From assembly GCF_023823125.1 (NCBI RefSeq), contig NZ_CP090949.1:1-64000 (forward strand): a stretch of 64,000 bases of DNA. The letters are read 5' to 3'. The DNA is from Erythrobacter aurantius. Lineage in GTDB: Bacteria > Pseudomonadota > Alphaproteobacteria > Sphingomonadales > Sphingomonadaceae. Position 1 is the stretch's first letter; each line of letters begins with the position of its first letter. Positions 43,142 through 52,774 of this stretch are shown in pieces. A model generated the notes under the pieces. It ran no database searches. It saw only the letters and a program-made list of their open reading frames with translations, and had not been told where the DNA came from. The position numbers were made by a program, and so were the translations under genes.

Positions 43142-44368
43142 TCACTGCCCTAGGTTAAGTCGCCGCGTAACTGTGTAGTCGAGCGCATAAACGAGCCAAA
43201 AGCTCGCATTCCAGCGCAGCCGATTGAACCAGCCAGCCTTTTGATTGAACCAGTCTGCGGTTACCGGTTCGCTGTGCGCTTCGAGATGATCGATCAACTG
43301 GCGCATCTGGCTTGCCAGTTCCGCGCCTTCGATCCGCACCATCAATTCAAGATTCAGCCGGACGGAACGCATGTCCATGTTGGCGCTGCCGATATAGGTG
43401 ATGTCGTCAACAACCAGCAGCTTCATGTGAAGCTTGCAGGGTTGGAATTCGGCAATGCGGGCTCCCGATCCGATCAGGGCTGAATACAGCGAGCGCGAGG
43501 CGCCGATCGTTGCCCCGTTATCGGTCTTGCCCGCCATGATCAGGCGTGCCTCACCTCGCCGGGACAAGCTTTGAATGAGCTGCCGAAAGCTTCTGGGGGG
43601 CGAGAAATAGGCCATAACCAGGTCCAGTCTGCTGCCATTCGCCAAATCGCGCTTAAGTCGTCGCGCCCAGCGGCTGTTGGCAAAGGTCGGACCGCCAAGG
43701 ATCAACTGCATTGGCCCTTCATCGGGTTCCCATTCGCGGACCAGTTGCCGGATCGCCCGAAACTGGGAATCGGGTTTTGAAATCCAGCGTTCGAGCTGTG
43801 AGAACCATTCTGAAAAACGACCGGCCAGCGGCCCTTCGATCTGCGCTCCCAGATCGCACCATCAGTTTTCCTCGGGCGGCTTGAAATAGTGATCGGAGAT
43901 GTTGAACCCGCCCGTGATCACGCTTTGGCCATCGAGAATCAGGAATTTCTGATGGTTGCGGATCAGGAAACGGACGTTCCACCGGGCTGAAAACCGGTCG
44001 AACCGGGCACCGGCCTCGATCAGCGGCGCAAAGAAAGTATCTGGTGCATCGCTCCCGAAAGCATCAACGATCAGGTGAACCGCAACACCCCTGCGCGCTG
44101 CGGCAATCAGCGCGGCACGAACAGTCTCTCCGGCCTCATCTGCCTGAAACAGGTAGAAGAAGCCGTAGAGCGAAACCTCTGCATGATCGATCGCGTCCAG
44201 CAACGCCGCGAGCCGGTCTGCTCCGGCTGGGAAAATGGCGATCCTGTGGCCTGCCACGCTGACTTCAAACGGTTTCGCATCCTCGAAACCACCCGGTGCA
44301 TCGGAACCGCCTTTCCAGCGTTCAAGGCCATGGTCGGGCTTTGCGCCGGTTGGATCGGATTTGGGCAT
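43142..44368 (-). pseudogene. Cardiolipin synthase-like phospholipase D gene with in-frame TGA
   Basis: Two HKD-type halves of one phospholipase D protein are in the same frame: 44368-43865 encodes the first half (ending YFKPPEEN, with HQKFLILDG and NISD) and 43861-43142 the second (with HMKLLVVDD, GSANMDMRS). A single TGA (43862-43864) interrupts them, just where the family has a glycine or acidic residue before W-x-D-LG. The whole would be about 408 residues, the normal length. Either the gene is inactivated by a point mutation, or the base is a sequence error, or some readthrough occurs. An ATG at 43711 could express only the C-terminal half. Confidence 0.85.
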
Positions 44369-44478
44369 GGGATTGCATTAGCGCCAAGGTAACGCATTGC
44401 GCAATTTCTTGACTCTCATCGCCCTCATCCCTAGGTGCTGCGCCTTCTCAGAAAACCTATTCGTGAAAGAGGCCGTGA

Positions 44479-44823
44479 ATGGCACGCGTTACCGTTGAAG
44501 ATTGCGTCGACAAGGTTCCGAACCGGTTCGATCTGGTGCTGCTCGCAGCCCAGCGTGCGCGGGAAATCTCGGGCGGTGGCGAACTGACGATTGATCGCGA
44601 TCGCGACAAGAACCCGGTTGTGGCCCTGCGCGAGATCGCTGAACAGACGATCCGCCCCAAGGACCTGCACGAATCGCTGGTAACCGGCCTGCAGAAGATC
44701 CTGCCGGATGACGAAGACGACGCGGATGAAATCGGTTCGCTCAGCCAGTCGGCCGAGGCGCTCCGTATCACTGCGAGCGCTCCGGCACGATCGACTTCGA
44801 TCGGTTCCGATTACGACGGCTGA
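44479..44823 (+). CDS. rpoZ: RNA polymerase omega subunit
   Basis: 114-residue omega subunit that stabilises beta-prime and helps RNA polymerase assembly. Begins [29 protein letters not shown], the family signature, with the [10 protein letters not shown] segment. C-terminal 45 residues are acidic and variable, longer than in E. coli as in other sphingomonads. A strong terminator follows directly. rpoZ is monocistronic here, without spoT next to it. Confidence 0.95.
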   Translation: MARVTVEDCVDKVPNRFDLVLLAAQRAREISGGGELTIDRDRDKNPVVALREIAEQTIRPKDLHESLVTGLQKILPDDEDDADEIGSLSQSAEALRITASAPARSTSIGSDYDG

Positions 44824-44864
44824 TTGCAGTCTCCATACTGCGGGAAGCAAACCGTCCCGTTTTG

Positions 44865-44893
44865 AAAAGGCCGCCAGAAATGGCGGCCTTTTT
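44865..44893 (+). terminator. Intrinsic terminator of rpoZ
   Basis: 8-bp stem GGCCGCCA (44869-44876) and TGGCGGCC (44881-44888) with a GAAA tetraloop, preceded by AAAA and followed by TTTTT (44889-44893). Textbook Rho-independent terminator. Confidence 0.95.
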
Positions 44894-45068
44894 CGTTTGA
44901 ACCATGTAGACACTAGGATTGCGCTTGGTCGCATGACACTATTCTGACGCTGAAGAGCAAATGCTTGTCTTGCAACGCCCGGCGCGCAACACCGCAGACG
45001 TAACAGAACCGTAATATTCTGGTTGTGTTTTAAGCCAGAGCCCGTTCGAAAGGTAATCTAACAAAATC

Positions 45069-45803
45069 ATGCCATCGATCGCAGTCTATAGCGTCAAGGG
45101 AGGCGTCGGCAAAACCACCTTCGCGGTTAACCTTGCGTGGTGCGCCGCGAACATTTCCCGGCGTGAGACTTTGCTGTGGGATCTGGACGCATCGAATGGT
45201 TCGGGTTTCCTGCTCGGGATAGACCCCAAGAAGAAGCGTGCGGCCGAAAGCGTATTCGACCGGCACAATGATCCTGCCAGACTCATCCAGAAGACCGCTT
45301 TCGACCATCTCCATTTGCTGCCCGCGGACGAAAGTATCCGGACGCTCGACCGTCAGTTCGACAGAATAGGCAAGAAGAAACGCCTGGCAAAGCTGACGGA
45401 GCAGCTGGGGAAGGAATATGATCGCATCATCTTCGATTGCCCGCCGGTCTTGAACGAAATCAGCGGCCAGGTGATGCGCGCTGCCGATCTGGTGATCGTG
45501 CCTCTTCCTCCTTCACCGCTTTCCTCGCGCGCGCTTGATCAAGTCGTCGAGGAAGTGCGCGGTGCAGGCACCGGTCATCCTCCAATCTTGCCGGTCATGT
45601 CGATGGTGGACATGCGGCGCAATCTCCATCGCGAAGCGCGGGAGGCAAACCCCAAGTGGCCGATTGTCCCCCTTGCCAGCGCCATCGAACAATGCGCAGT
45701 CGAGCGGCAACCCGTGGGTGCCTTTGCCCCCCGGTCCCCGGCAGCGCGCGCCTTTGCGCAATTGTGGACCGCGATCGAGCGGAAGCTGGCCAAGAGCAAA
45801 TAG
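45069..45803 (+). CDS. ParA/MinD-type P-loop ATPase
   Basis: 244-residue deviant-Walker ATPase: KGGVGKTTFAVNLAW near the N terminus, LLWDLDAS in place of the Walker A' element, FDCPPVL and VIVPLPPSPLSSRAL. It could partition a protein complex or plasmid-like cargo, or position division, but no parB or partner is next to it. Preceded by a 245-base gap that contains the rpoZ terminator and presumably its promoter. Confidence 0.9.
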   Translation: MPSIAVYSVKGGVGKTTFAVNLAWCAANISRRETLLWDLDASNGSGFLLGIDPKKKRAAESVFDRHNDPARLIQKTAFDHLHLLPADESIRTLDRQFDRIGKKKRLAKLTEQLGKEYDRIIFDCPPVLNEISGQVMRAADLVIVPLPPSPLSSRALDQVVEEVRGAGTGHPPILPVMSMVDMRRNLHREAREANPKWPIVPLASAIEQCAVERQPVGAFAPRSPAARAFAQLWTAIERKLAKSK

Positions 45804-45879
45804 GCACGCATTGGCTTTTGCCGAGCCGAGCCTATAGTGCGTTGCAGCTTTTGAGGCACAGCGACGGGGGCCTGCACGC

Positions 45880-46962
45880 ATGAGCGATGTTGCCGAAGGC
45901 ATTGGCGGAGTAATCGAAGGGGCGTTGACCGGGCGCGCTATCGAACCGAACCACGGCAAGAGCGGGCTTGATGGAGGCGAAGCAGATGCTTGCCGGAATT
46001 GCGGCGCCCAACCGCTCGGCTCCTTCTGCCAGAATTGCGGACAGAAGACCCACGTACACCGCACCCTTTCGGCAATCTTTCATGATCTGATCCACGGCGT
46101 GCTGCATCTGGATGGAAAGTTCTGGCTGACGCTCCCATTGCTTGTCTTCAGACCCGGCAAGCTGACGCGCCGTTACATCGAGGGGGAACGCGCCAAATTC
46201 GTAAGCCCGATGGCGATGTTCCTGTTCAGCGTGTTCGCCATGTTCGCCGTCTTCCAGATGATCGGGCTCACTACGCCGACCGATCTTAACTTCGACGACG
46301 CGGCAGCTGACTTGCGAGGTCGAGCCGAGACGCAGGTGCAGGCGTCGGAAGCGGAGATTGCCAAGCTGCCCGAGGGTGATGCCCAGCGTGTCAGGCTTGA
46401 GAATGACCTGGAGACAGCCAATGCGATCCTTGCCCGGACACAATCGCAAACGGTTGCTGCTGGAACTTCGGCGGAAGAAGATGCGACGGCAGGCTTCGAC
46501 CTGCGCGATCTCAAGGTCAACCTGACCGGAATTGAATCGCTGGATCAGGGTATACTGAAGAAATGGCGGGATAATCCCGGCCTGATGCTCTACAAACTGC
46601 AAGCGAATGGGTACAAATTCAGCTGGTTGCTAATCCCGCTGTCGATCCCCTTTGTCTGGCTTGTGTTTGCATGGAAGCGTCGGTTCAAGGCGTATGACCA
46701 CGCCATTTTCGTGACCTACTCCCTGTCATTCATGTCGCTGCTGTTCATCACGGCATCGCTCCTTGCGATGATACCGGATGTTGGAGGGCTTGTTGCCTTG
46801 CTGCTTGTGCTTGTGCCGCCCATCCACGTCTACAAGCAATTGCGTGGAGCCTATGATCTCAGCCGCTTCTCCGCGTTCTGGCGGCTGATGGTCCTGAGCT
46901 TTTTCATCTGGATCGTGCTGATCCTGTTCCTGCAGGCGCTGCTGCTGATCGGGGCGTTCTAG
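45880..46962 (+). CDS. DUF3667 family membrane protein
   Basis: 360-residue protein with an N-terminal zinc-ribbon (CRNCG ... CQNCGQK), a DLIHGVLHLDGKFWLTL block, a first helix near residue 105, a soluble central domain with a helical coiled segment (AEAEIAKLPEGDAQR) and three to four C-terminal helices. This matches DUF3667, a family of unknown function widespread in Bacteroidetes and sphingomonads. Convergent with ftsH. Confidence 0.88.
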   Translation: MSDVAEGIGGVIEGALTGRAIEPNHGKSGLDGGEADACRNCGAQPLGSFCQNCGQKTHVHRTLSAIFHDLIHGVLHLDGKFWLTLPLLVFRPGKLTRRYIEGERAKFVSPMAMFLFSVFAMFAVFQMIGLTTPTDLNFDDAAADLRGRAETQVQASEAEIAKLPEGDAQRVRLENDLETANAILARTQSQTVAAGTSAEEDATAGFDLRDLKVNLTGIESLDQGILKKWRDNPGLMLYKLQANGYKFSWLLIPLSIPFVWLVFAWKRRFKAYDHAIFVTYSLSFMSLLFITASLLAMIPDVGGLVALLLVLVPPIHVYKQLRGAYDLSRFSAFWRLMVLSFFIWIVLILFLQALLLIGAF

Positions 46963-46976
46963 ACCTAGCAACGGAA

Positions 46977-47007
46977 ACGGGCGCGCGGATCATCTCCGCG
47001 CGCCCGT
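46977..47007. terminator. Hairpin between DUF3667 gene and ftsH
   Basis: A perfect 13-bp stem (46977-46989 with 46995-47007; loop TCATC) lies between the convergent stops and can serve both directions; a short T-run follows only on the forward strand. Confidence 0.8.
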
Positions 47008-47028
47008 CCGATTTTCCTATGAAGGCGT

Positions 47029-48990
47029 TCAGGCCCCTTGGGGTGCTTCGCCACCCTTATTGCCGAAGCGCTTGCCCGCCTTGGGAATAGCGGAGCCCTT
47101 GGTCGGCTGCACAGCCACGTTACCGCGCGGTTGATCCGGGCGATCAATCTTGCCGTTTTCCATCAGCTGGTTGATTTCGTCACCGGTCAGCGTCTCGTAC
47201 TCAAGCAATGCCTGGGCAAGCAGATGGAGCTTGTCCTCCTGTGCAGTCAGGATGTCGGTGGCGCGCTTGAGGCCCTCTTCAACCAGTCGCTTGATCTCGG
47301 CATCGATCAATTTGTTTGTTTCCGCCCCCGCCATGGTGCGCATGGTCTGACCCATGCCGAGATAGCCTTCCTGACTGTCTTCGTACTGGAGCGGGCCGAG
47401 CTTTTCGCTCATGCCCCATTTGGTCACCATGTTGCGTGCAAGGCTGGTCGCGTACTGGATATCACCCGAAGCACCACTCGACACCTTGTCGTGTCCGAAG
47501 ATGATATCCTCTGCCACGCGGCCACCCATAGCCACCGCAAGGTTCGCATGCATCTTGTCACGGTGATAGGAGTAGCTGTCCCGTTCCGGCAGGCGCATCA
47601 CCATTCCCAGCGCACGGCCGCGCGGGATGATCGTCGCCTTGTGGATCGGGTCCGACGCAGGTTCGTTGATGCTGACGAGCGCGTGACCTGCCTCGTGATA
47701 AGCGGTCATCTTCTTCTCGTCTTCGGTCATGACCATGCTGCGCCGTTCCGCGCCCATCATGACCTTGTCTTTAGCGTCCTCGAACTCCTGCATCGCCACC
47801 AGCCGCTTGTTGCGGCGCGCGGCGAGAAGCGCAGCTTCGTTGACGAGGTTCGCCAGATCGGCACCCGAGAAACCGGGCGTGCCGCGGGCGATTGTGCGCG
47901 GGTTCACGTCAGGAGCCAGCGGCACCTTCTTCATGTGCACGCCGAGGATCTTCTCGCGCCCGTCGATATCGGGGATCGGAACCACGACTTGACGGTCGAA
48001 ACGGCCCGGACGCAGCAGTGCGGGATCAAGCACGTCGGGCCGGTTGGTCGCGGCGATGATGATGATGCCTTCGTTCGCCTCGAAACCGTCCATTTCAACC
48101 AGCAGCTGGTTCAGCGTCTGCTCGCGCTCGTCGTTCGAATTGCCGAGGCCGTGACCGCGCGAACGGCCAACAGCATCGATTTCATCGATGAAGACGATGC
48201 ACGGGCTGTTCTTCTTGGCCTGCTCAAACATGTCGCGAACGCGGCTGGCACCGACGCCCACGAACATTTCGACGAAATCGGAGCCTGAAATCGTGAAGAA
48301 AGGCACGCCTGCCTCACCCGCGATGGCGCGGGCAAGCAAGGTCTTGCCGGTACCTGGCGAGCCCACCAACAGCGCTCCCTTGGGAATCTGGCCGCCAAGC
48401 TTGGAGAACCGCTGCGGGTCCTTCAGAAATTCGACAATCTCCTCCAGCTCCTCACGGGCTTCGTCGATCCCGGCGACATCGTCAAAGGTCACGCGCCCCT
48501 GACGCTCGGTCAGCAATTTCGCCTTGGACTTGCCAAAGCCCATTGCACCGCCGCCACCGCCTTTTTGCACCTGACGCAGCGCAAAGAATGCGATGCCGAG
48601 GATCAGGATGAACGGCAGGGATTGCACCAGCAGGATCAGGAAGATGTTCTGCTGTTCGCGTTCCTTACCCGTGAACTGCACGCCGTTTTCTTCCAAAAGG
48701 CTGGCAAGCTGGGTATCGTTCGGAACCGGAACTGTGCTGAAGGAATCGCCATTGTTCATGGTGCCCGTGATCAGATCGTCACCGATTTGCACGCTCTTCA
48801 CACTGCCAGCAGCAACCTGATCGCGAAAATCGGAATACTGGATCTGCGTACCGGGTGTCTGGCCCGCGCCGCCGAACATCGAAACCACCAGAAGCAGTGC
48901 GAGGAATACCCCGCCCCAGATCATCAATTGCTTGACCCAAGGGTTTTGCCCTTCGGGAGGCTGCTGGTTGGGGTCGTTCTGATCGCTCAT
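47029..48990 (-). CDS. ftsH: ATP-dependent zinc metalloprotease FtsH
   Basis: Membrane-anchored AAA+ protease that degrades misfolded membrane proteins and regulators. The 653-residue protein has two transmembrane helices (about residues 22-45 and 125-145) around a periplasmic domain, Walker [14 protein letters not shown], Walker [10 protein letters not shown], the second region of homology with RPGRFDRQV, and the protease motif HEAGH near residue 430. The ATG at 48990 is right after a typical leader; upstream frame residues are not conserved. A C-terminal glycine/lysine-rich tail follows. Confidence 0.97.
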   Translation of the reverse strand: MSDQNDPNQQPPEGQNPWVKQLMIWGGVFLALLLVVSMFGGAGQTPGTQIQYSDFRDQVAAGSVKSVQIGDDLITGTMNNGDSFSTVPVPNDTQLASLLEENGVQFTGKEREQQNIFLILLVQSLPFILILGIAFFALRQVQKGGGGGAMGFGKSKAKLLTERQGRVTFDDVAGIDEAREELEEIVEFLKDPQRFSKLGGQIPKGALLVGSPGTGKTLLARAIAGEAGVPFFTISGSDFVEMFVGVGASRVRDMFEQAKKNSPCIVFIDEIDAVGRSRGHGLGNSNDEREQTLNQLLVEMDGFEANEGIIIIAATNRPDVLDPALLRPGRFDRQVVVPIPDIDGREKILGVHMKKVPLAPDVNPRTIARGTPGFSGADLANLVNEAALLAARRNKRLVAMQEFEDAKDKVMMGAERRSMVMTEDEKKMTAYHEAGHALVSINEPASDPIHKATIIPRGRALGMVMRLPERDSYSYHRDKMHANLAVAMGGRVAEDIIFGHDKVSSGASGDIQYATSLARNMVTKWGMSEKLGPLQYEDSQEGYLGMGQTMRTMAGAETNKLIDAEIKRLVEEGLKRATDILTAQEDKLHLLAQALLEYETLTGDEINQLMENGKIDRPDQPRGNVAVQPTKGSAIPKAGKRFGNKGGEAPQGA

Positions 48991-49112
48991 GCGTCGGATT
49001 CCTTTCTCAGCGAACAATGTAGGATTGCGCCGCTGAATGGCAAGATAATGCGCACCTGCGCGCAAGGTGCTAATTTTCGAACAGCGTGATGCGAATAATC
49101 GATTGTCGTCCG

Positions 49113-49784
49113 TCACCGCACTACGGGAGCATAGGCTGCGAGGAACACCCCGACCGCCCCTTCGATACGCGCCCGATTTTCTTGCTCTGACGGCCGCGAG
49201 CCAAAGCGACGTTCCAGATCGCCCATGCCTTTTGCCATAGATACAAACTGCTCTGCCGCCAGCATGGGATCAGCGATCAGGAGTTCGCCCTTGGCGCTGG
49301 CATGCGCGAGCCAAGCGCTGAACGCTTGCTTCATACGCCACGGCCCTGCCTTGAGAAACGCTTCGCCGATCGCAGGATCGTGTTCGGTTTCCGCCGCAAT
49401 GCGCCGTTCGAACTGGATCATTTCCGGGCGAGAGAGAAAATCGAACATGGCCTGCGCGATGGCGGTCAACCGATCGCGGATCGTTCCATTCGGCTCCTGA
49501 TCGAGGCTGAAGTAGCCACGCATCTTTTCGCATTCGCGCTCCACCGACGCTGCGAACAGGGCCCGCTTGTCACCGAAGTGGTTATAGATCGTGACCTTGG
49601 ACACTCCGGCTTCGGAAGCGATCTGCTCAATCGACGTCGCCGCGAAACCATCCTGAAAGAACCGCGCCGAGGCCGACTCGATGATCGCATCGCGCTTTGC
49701 GATGTCGGATGGCCGACCGGGCCGCTTTCTTTCCGGACATGAATTCAAGGGAATTTGGCCTGTTTCAAAAAGCTTGGTTGACAA
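49113..49784 (-). CDS. TetR-family transcriptional regulator
   Basis: Regulator of about 210-223 residues with an N-terminal TetR helix-turn-helix ([41 protein letters not shown]) followed by a helical ligand-binding domain (TetR_C-like). There is no clear ATG near the domain; a TTG at 49784 or 49748 is likely used. It is divergent from the efflux operon, and the shared upstream region has two inverted repeats that fit its operator. Confidence 0.88.
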   Translation of the reverse strand: MSTKLFETGQIPLNSCPERKRPGRPSDIAKRDAIIESASARFFQDGFAATSIEQIASEAGVSKVTIYNHFGDKRALFAASVERECEKMRGYFSLDQEPNGTIRDRLTAIAQAMFDFLSRPEMIQFERRIAAETEHDPAIGEAFLKAGPWRMKQAFSAWLAHASAKGELLIADPMLAAEQFVSMAKGMGDLERRFGSRPSEQENRARIEGAVGVFLAAYAPVVR

Positions 49785-49786
49785 AA

Positions 49787-49821
49787 TGAACGCCGCCGTT
49801 CAATTAAACGATACCGTTCAA
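49787..49821. promoter_or_regulatory. Two tandem TetR-type operators
   Basis: TGAACG (49787-49792)-N4-CGTTCA (49797-49802) and TTAAACG (49804-49810)-N4-CGTTCAA (49815-49821). Centres are 18 bp apart, as expected for two dimers on one face region. They lie between the TetR gene and the permease start at 49879. Confidence 0.65.
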
Positions 49822-49878
49822 TATTGTCGCATTACCCTCCCCTCCGCAACCCCTCTCTCCGCACGAAGGTTCCCATTC

Positions 49879-51015
49879 ATGCTTTGGATCGCCATCCGGA
49901 TGCTGACGGGCGACAGTCAGAAATTCTACGGCTTGCTGTTCGGCATAGCCTTTTCGACCCTGCTCATCACGCAGCAGCTCACGATCTTCATCAATCTGGT
50001 CGAGCGCGGGGCAAGCGGCGTTTACAACGCACCCGAAGCGGAAGTTTGGGTCATGGACCCCGTCAGCCGAACGACCGAAGTCAATTACGCCATGCCTTCG
50101 ACCGCGCTTGACGAAGTGCGGGCGGTGCGCGGTGTCGAATGGGCCGTGCCCCACATGCGTGCAAGCGCTTCGGTCCGCACCGCATCGGGCGATCTGGAAG
50201 GCGTGGCGATCATTGGGGTCGATGATGCGACCCTTATCGGGCTGCCCGAAAGGATGATGATAGGGTCGAAAGAAGTTCTATCGATTCCCGACACCGTAGT
50301 GATCGATGATGGCGGGGTGAACAATCTGTTCGAAAACGGCGATGATCCGATTGGCGAGCGGCTTGAACTCAACGATCAACGCGCTGTCATCCGCGGCGTT
50401 GCCGATGCGATCCCGACCTTTACCAGCCAAGTGACGCTCTACACCAAATACAGCAGAGCCCTGAATTACGTGCCCGGCACACGCAATCGCCTGACTTTCG
50501 TGTTGGTAGGCGTCAGCGAAGGTTTCACCCCCGCCGAAGTCGCGCAGAATATCGAGGACCAGACAGGGCTCAAGGCCGAAACCCGTGCGGAATTCGCACG
50601 CGCGGGGGTCAACTTCATCATCCAGAACACCGGTATTCCGACCAATTTCGGCATCACCGTCGTGCTGGGGTTTGTCGTCGGCGTTGCGATTGTAGGCCTG
50701 ACCTTCAGCCTTTTCATCCGCGACAACATCAAGCAGTTCGGTGCGTTGAAGGCTATCGGCGTCACTAACAGCAAGATCATCGGTATGGTCGGCGCGCAAG
50801 CCGGTTTGGTCGGCTTTGTCGGCTATGCGCTGGGCGTAATCGGAACCGTCCTGTTCCTGTGGGGCTTTTCAGGAAACCCGTTCTTCAAGGGCTTCTATGT
50901 CCCTTGGCAAATCCCGCTCGTCAGCTTTGGCGCCGTCATCATTATCCTTGCGATCACCGGCTGGTTGGCACTTCGCAGCGTGCTCAGCACTGAACCGGCT
51001 TCGGTGTTCCGGTGA
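49879..51015 (+). CDS. ABC transporter permease (FtsX/MacB/DevC type)
   Basis: 378-residue permease with one N-terminal helix (about residues 18-40), a large periplasmic domain, and three C-terminal helices (FGITVVLGFVVGVAIVGLTF, a second near residue 310 and a third near 345), the FtsX-like layout. The motif DNIKQFGALKAIGVTN matches the coupling-helix region of DevC-like permeases. First gene of a four-gene efflux operon; its stop overlaps the GTG start of the ATPase gene. Confidence 0.88.
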   Translation: MLWIAIRMLTGDSQKFYGLLFGIAFSTLLITQQLTIFINLVERGASGVYNAPEAEVWVMDPVSRTTEVNYAMPSTALDEVRAVRGVEWAVPHMRASASVRTASGDLEGVAIIGVDDATLIGLPERMMIGSKEVLSIPDTVVIDDGGVNNLFENGDDPIGERLELNDQRAVIRGVADAIPTFTSQVTLYTKYSRALNYVPGTRNRLTFVLVGVSEGFTPAEVAQNIEDQTGLKAETRAEFARAGVNFIIQNTGIPTNFGITVVLGFVVGVAIVGLTFSLFIRDNIKQFGALKAIGVTNSKIIGMVGAQAGLVGFVGYALGVIGTVLFLWGFSGNPFFKGFYVPWQIPLVSFGAVIIILAITGWLALRSVLSTEPASVFR

Positions 51016-51758
51016 GCAAGGGTGCCATGACCAAGCGCGATTCCGTGCCGTGTGACACCGAAGCCGCCATCTGCGCCCGTGGCATCGTGCGCGATTTTCA
51101 GGCCGGCCAATCGACCATCCGCGTACTGCACGGGATCGACACCGATATCCGCTCAGGCGAGATGACCTACGTCGTCGGCGAAAGCGGATCGGGCAAGACC
51201 ACGCTGATCTCGATTATGTGCGGCATTCTCTGGCCGACCGCCGGAGAGGTCAAAGTCTTCGGGACAGACATCTACGCGCTATCGGATACCGAGCTCGTCA
51301 ATTTCCGGCTCGAGAACATCGGATTCATCTTCCAGCAGTACAACCTGATCCCTTCGATCGACGCTGCCGCGAACGCCGCCGTGCCATTGATCGCGCAGGG
51401 TATGGGCATTGACGAAGCGCGCGAACGCGCAATCGTCCTGCTCGAGAAACTGAACATCGCCGATCAGGCGAACAAACTGCCTAATCAGCTTTCGGGCGGA
51501 CAGCAGCAACGCGTCGCGATAGCCCGCGCGCTGGTCCACGAACCGCGATTGGTGGTGTGTGACGAGCCAACCGCCGCGCTTGATGCCAGCTCGGGAAGGC
51601 GCGTGATGGATCTGCTGCACGAAGTCGCTGTCGCGCCTGACCGCGCCTGCATCATCGTAACCCACGACAATCGCATTTTCGACCTCGCAGATCGCATTCT
51701 CGTGCTCGAAGACGGTCGCATAATCCATGACGGCACGCAGATGCCCCAAGACCACTAG
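51012..51758 (+). CDS. ABC transporter ATP-binding protein
   Basis: 248-residue ATPase with Walker A GESGSGKTTLI, Q-loop FQQYNLIPS, signature LSGGQQQR, Walker B VVCDEPTAALD and the H-loop THD. Belongs to the MacB/LolD/DevA group that pairs with FtsX-like permeases. The GTG at 51012 overlaps the permease stop by 4 bases; the ATG at 51027 is an alternative start. Confidence 0.94.
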   Translation: MSKGAMTKRDSVPCDTEAAICARGIVRDFQAGQSTIRVLHGIDTDIRSGEMTYVVGESGSGKTTLISIMCGILWPTAGEVKVFGTDIYALSDTELVNFRLENIGFIFQQYNLIPSIDAAANAAVPLIAQGMGIDEARERAIVLLEKLNIADQANKLPNQLSGGQQQRVAIARALVHEPRLVVCDEPTAALDASSGRRVMDLLHEVAVAPDRACIIVTHDNRIFDLADRILVLEDGRIIHDGTQMPQDH

Positions 51759-51784
51759 CCGCCCATCCATAGCCAGAGGCCCGC

Positions 51785-52774
51785 ATGTCTTTCCTGCCCT
51801 CCAACATCAGTTTTTCGCGCCATATCCTGCCAATCCTGGCGGTTGTCGGCTTGATCGTGGCCACACTTTACACGATTGGCAGCCTGCCCGATCGCAGCAT
51901 AACCGAGCCGGAGAACCAGCCGCCCAAGGCTGCTGGTGCGCTGGCCGATGCACCACGTGTGTCCGGCTCGGGCATTGTCGAACCGGCAAGCGAAGTGATC
52001 GATATCGGTTCGGCGCTCTCCGGGCTTGTAACCGATGTCCGGGTGGCTCCGGGTGATCGGGTGGAAAAGGGACAAGTGCTGTTCCTGGTAGATGATCGAG
52101 CAGCTCGTGCCGCGCTTGCCGAAGCCAATGCCGCAATCCGCGAAGCCCGCGCCGCAATCGCCGAAGCGCAGACCGCGCGCGACACTGCACGTCAGCAGCT
52201 CGCACTCTACGAAAGCCTTAGCGATCCGGCCGCCGTCAGCCGTTCCGAAGTAATCCGGGCCGAAGGAGAGGCACAGGCCGCCTCCAGCCGGCTTGAACTG
52301 GCGCGGGCGCGCCTGAATGCGGCGCAGGCACGCGCAGGAAGCGCACAGACGGAATTGAACCGACTTACGGTGCGAGCGCCAATTGCCGGAGAAATCCTGG
52401 CGGTGAACATCCGGCCGGGCGAATTCGTCGCGACCCAAGGCGGAAACGGGCAGCCCTTTATCCAGATGGGCGAAACCAATCCGCTGCATGTGCGTGTCGA
52501 CATCGACGAAAACGAAGCCGTTCGCGTCAAGCTGGGCGCACCCGCAACAATCTCGCCACGCGGTGCTGCCGAAATACGGGTTGAAGCCAGTTTCGTCCGG
52601 GTCGAACCGCAGGTCGTGCCCAAACGCTCGCTCACCAACAGCGCAGCCGAAAGGGTCGATGTTCGGGTGCTTCAGGTGATCTATGCTCTGCCGCAGAGCA
52701 AGGAAGCCGAAGTCTTCCGTGTCGGCCAGCAGATCGACGCTTTCGTCGCTGCCGATGCTTCCGGCGAAGAGTGA
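51785..52774 (+). CDS. HlyD-family periplasmic adaptor
   Basis: 329-residue membrane-fusion protein: N-terminal helix (about residues 10-35), a lipoyl-like half (VDIGSALSGLVTDVRVAPGDRVEKGQVLF), an alanine-rich alpha-hairpin coiled coil (residues about 110-190) and beta-barrel region. Connects the ABC permease with an outer-membrane factor, as in MacAB-TolC or DevBCA systems. Stop overlaps the next start by ATGA. Confidence 0.92.
   Translation: MSFLPSNISFSRHILPILAVVGLIVATLYTIGSLPDRSITEPENQPPKAAGALADAPRVSGSGIVEPASEVIDIGSALSGLVTDVRVAPGDRVEKGQVLFLVDDRAARAALAEANAAIREARAAIAEAQTARDTARQQLALYESLSDPAAVSRSEVIRAEGEAQAASSRLELARARLNAAQARAGSAQTELNRLTVRAPIAGEILAVNIRPGEFVATQGGNGQPFIQMGETNPLHVRVDIDENEAVRVKLGAPATISPRGAAEIRVEASFVRVEPQVVPKRSLTNSAAERVDVRVLQVIYALPQSKEAEVFRVGQQIDAFVAADASGEE

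Noticed and set aside
43862..43864. In-frame TGA as a selenocysteine codon
   Set aside because: No selenocysteine insertion-type hairpin was seen, the family has no Sec members, and the position is not catalytic.
47038..48288. 416-codon frame antisense to ftsH
   Set aside because: Shadow frame of a certain gene.
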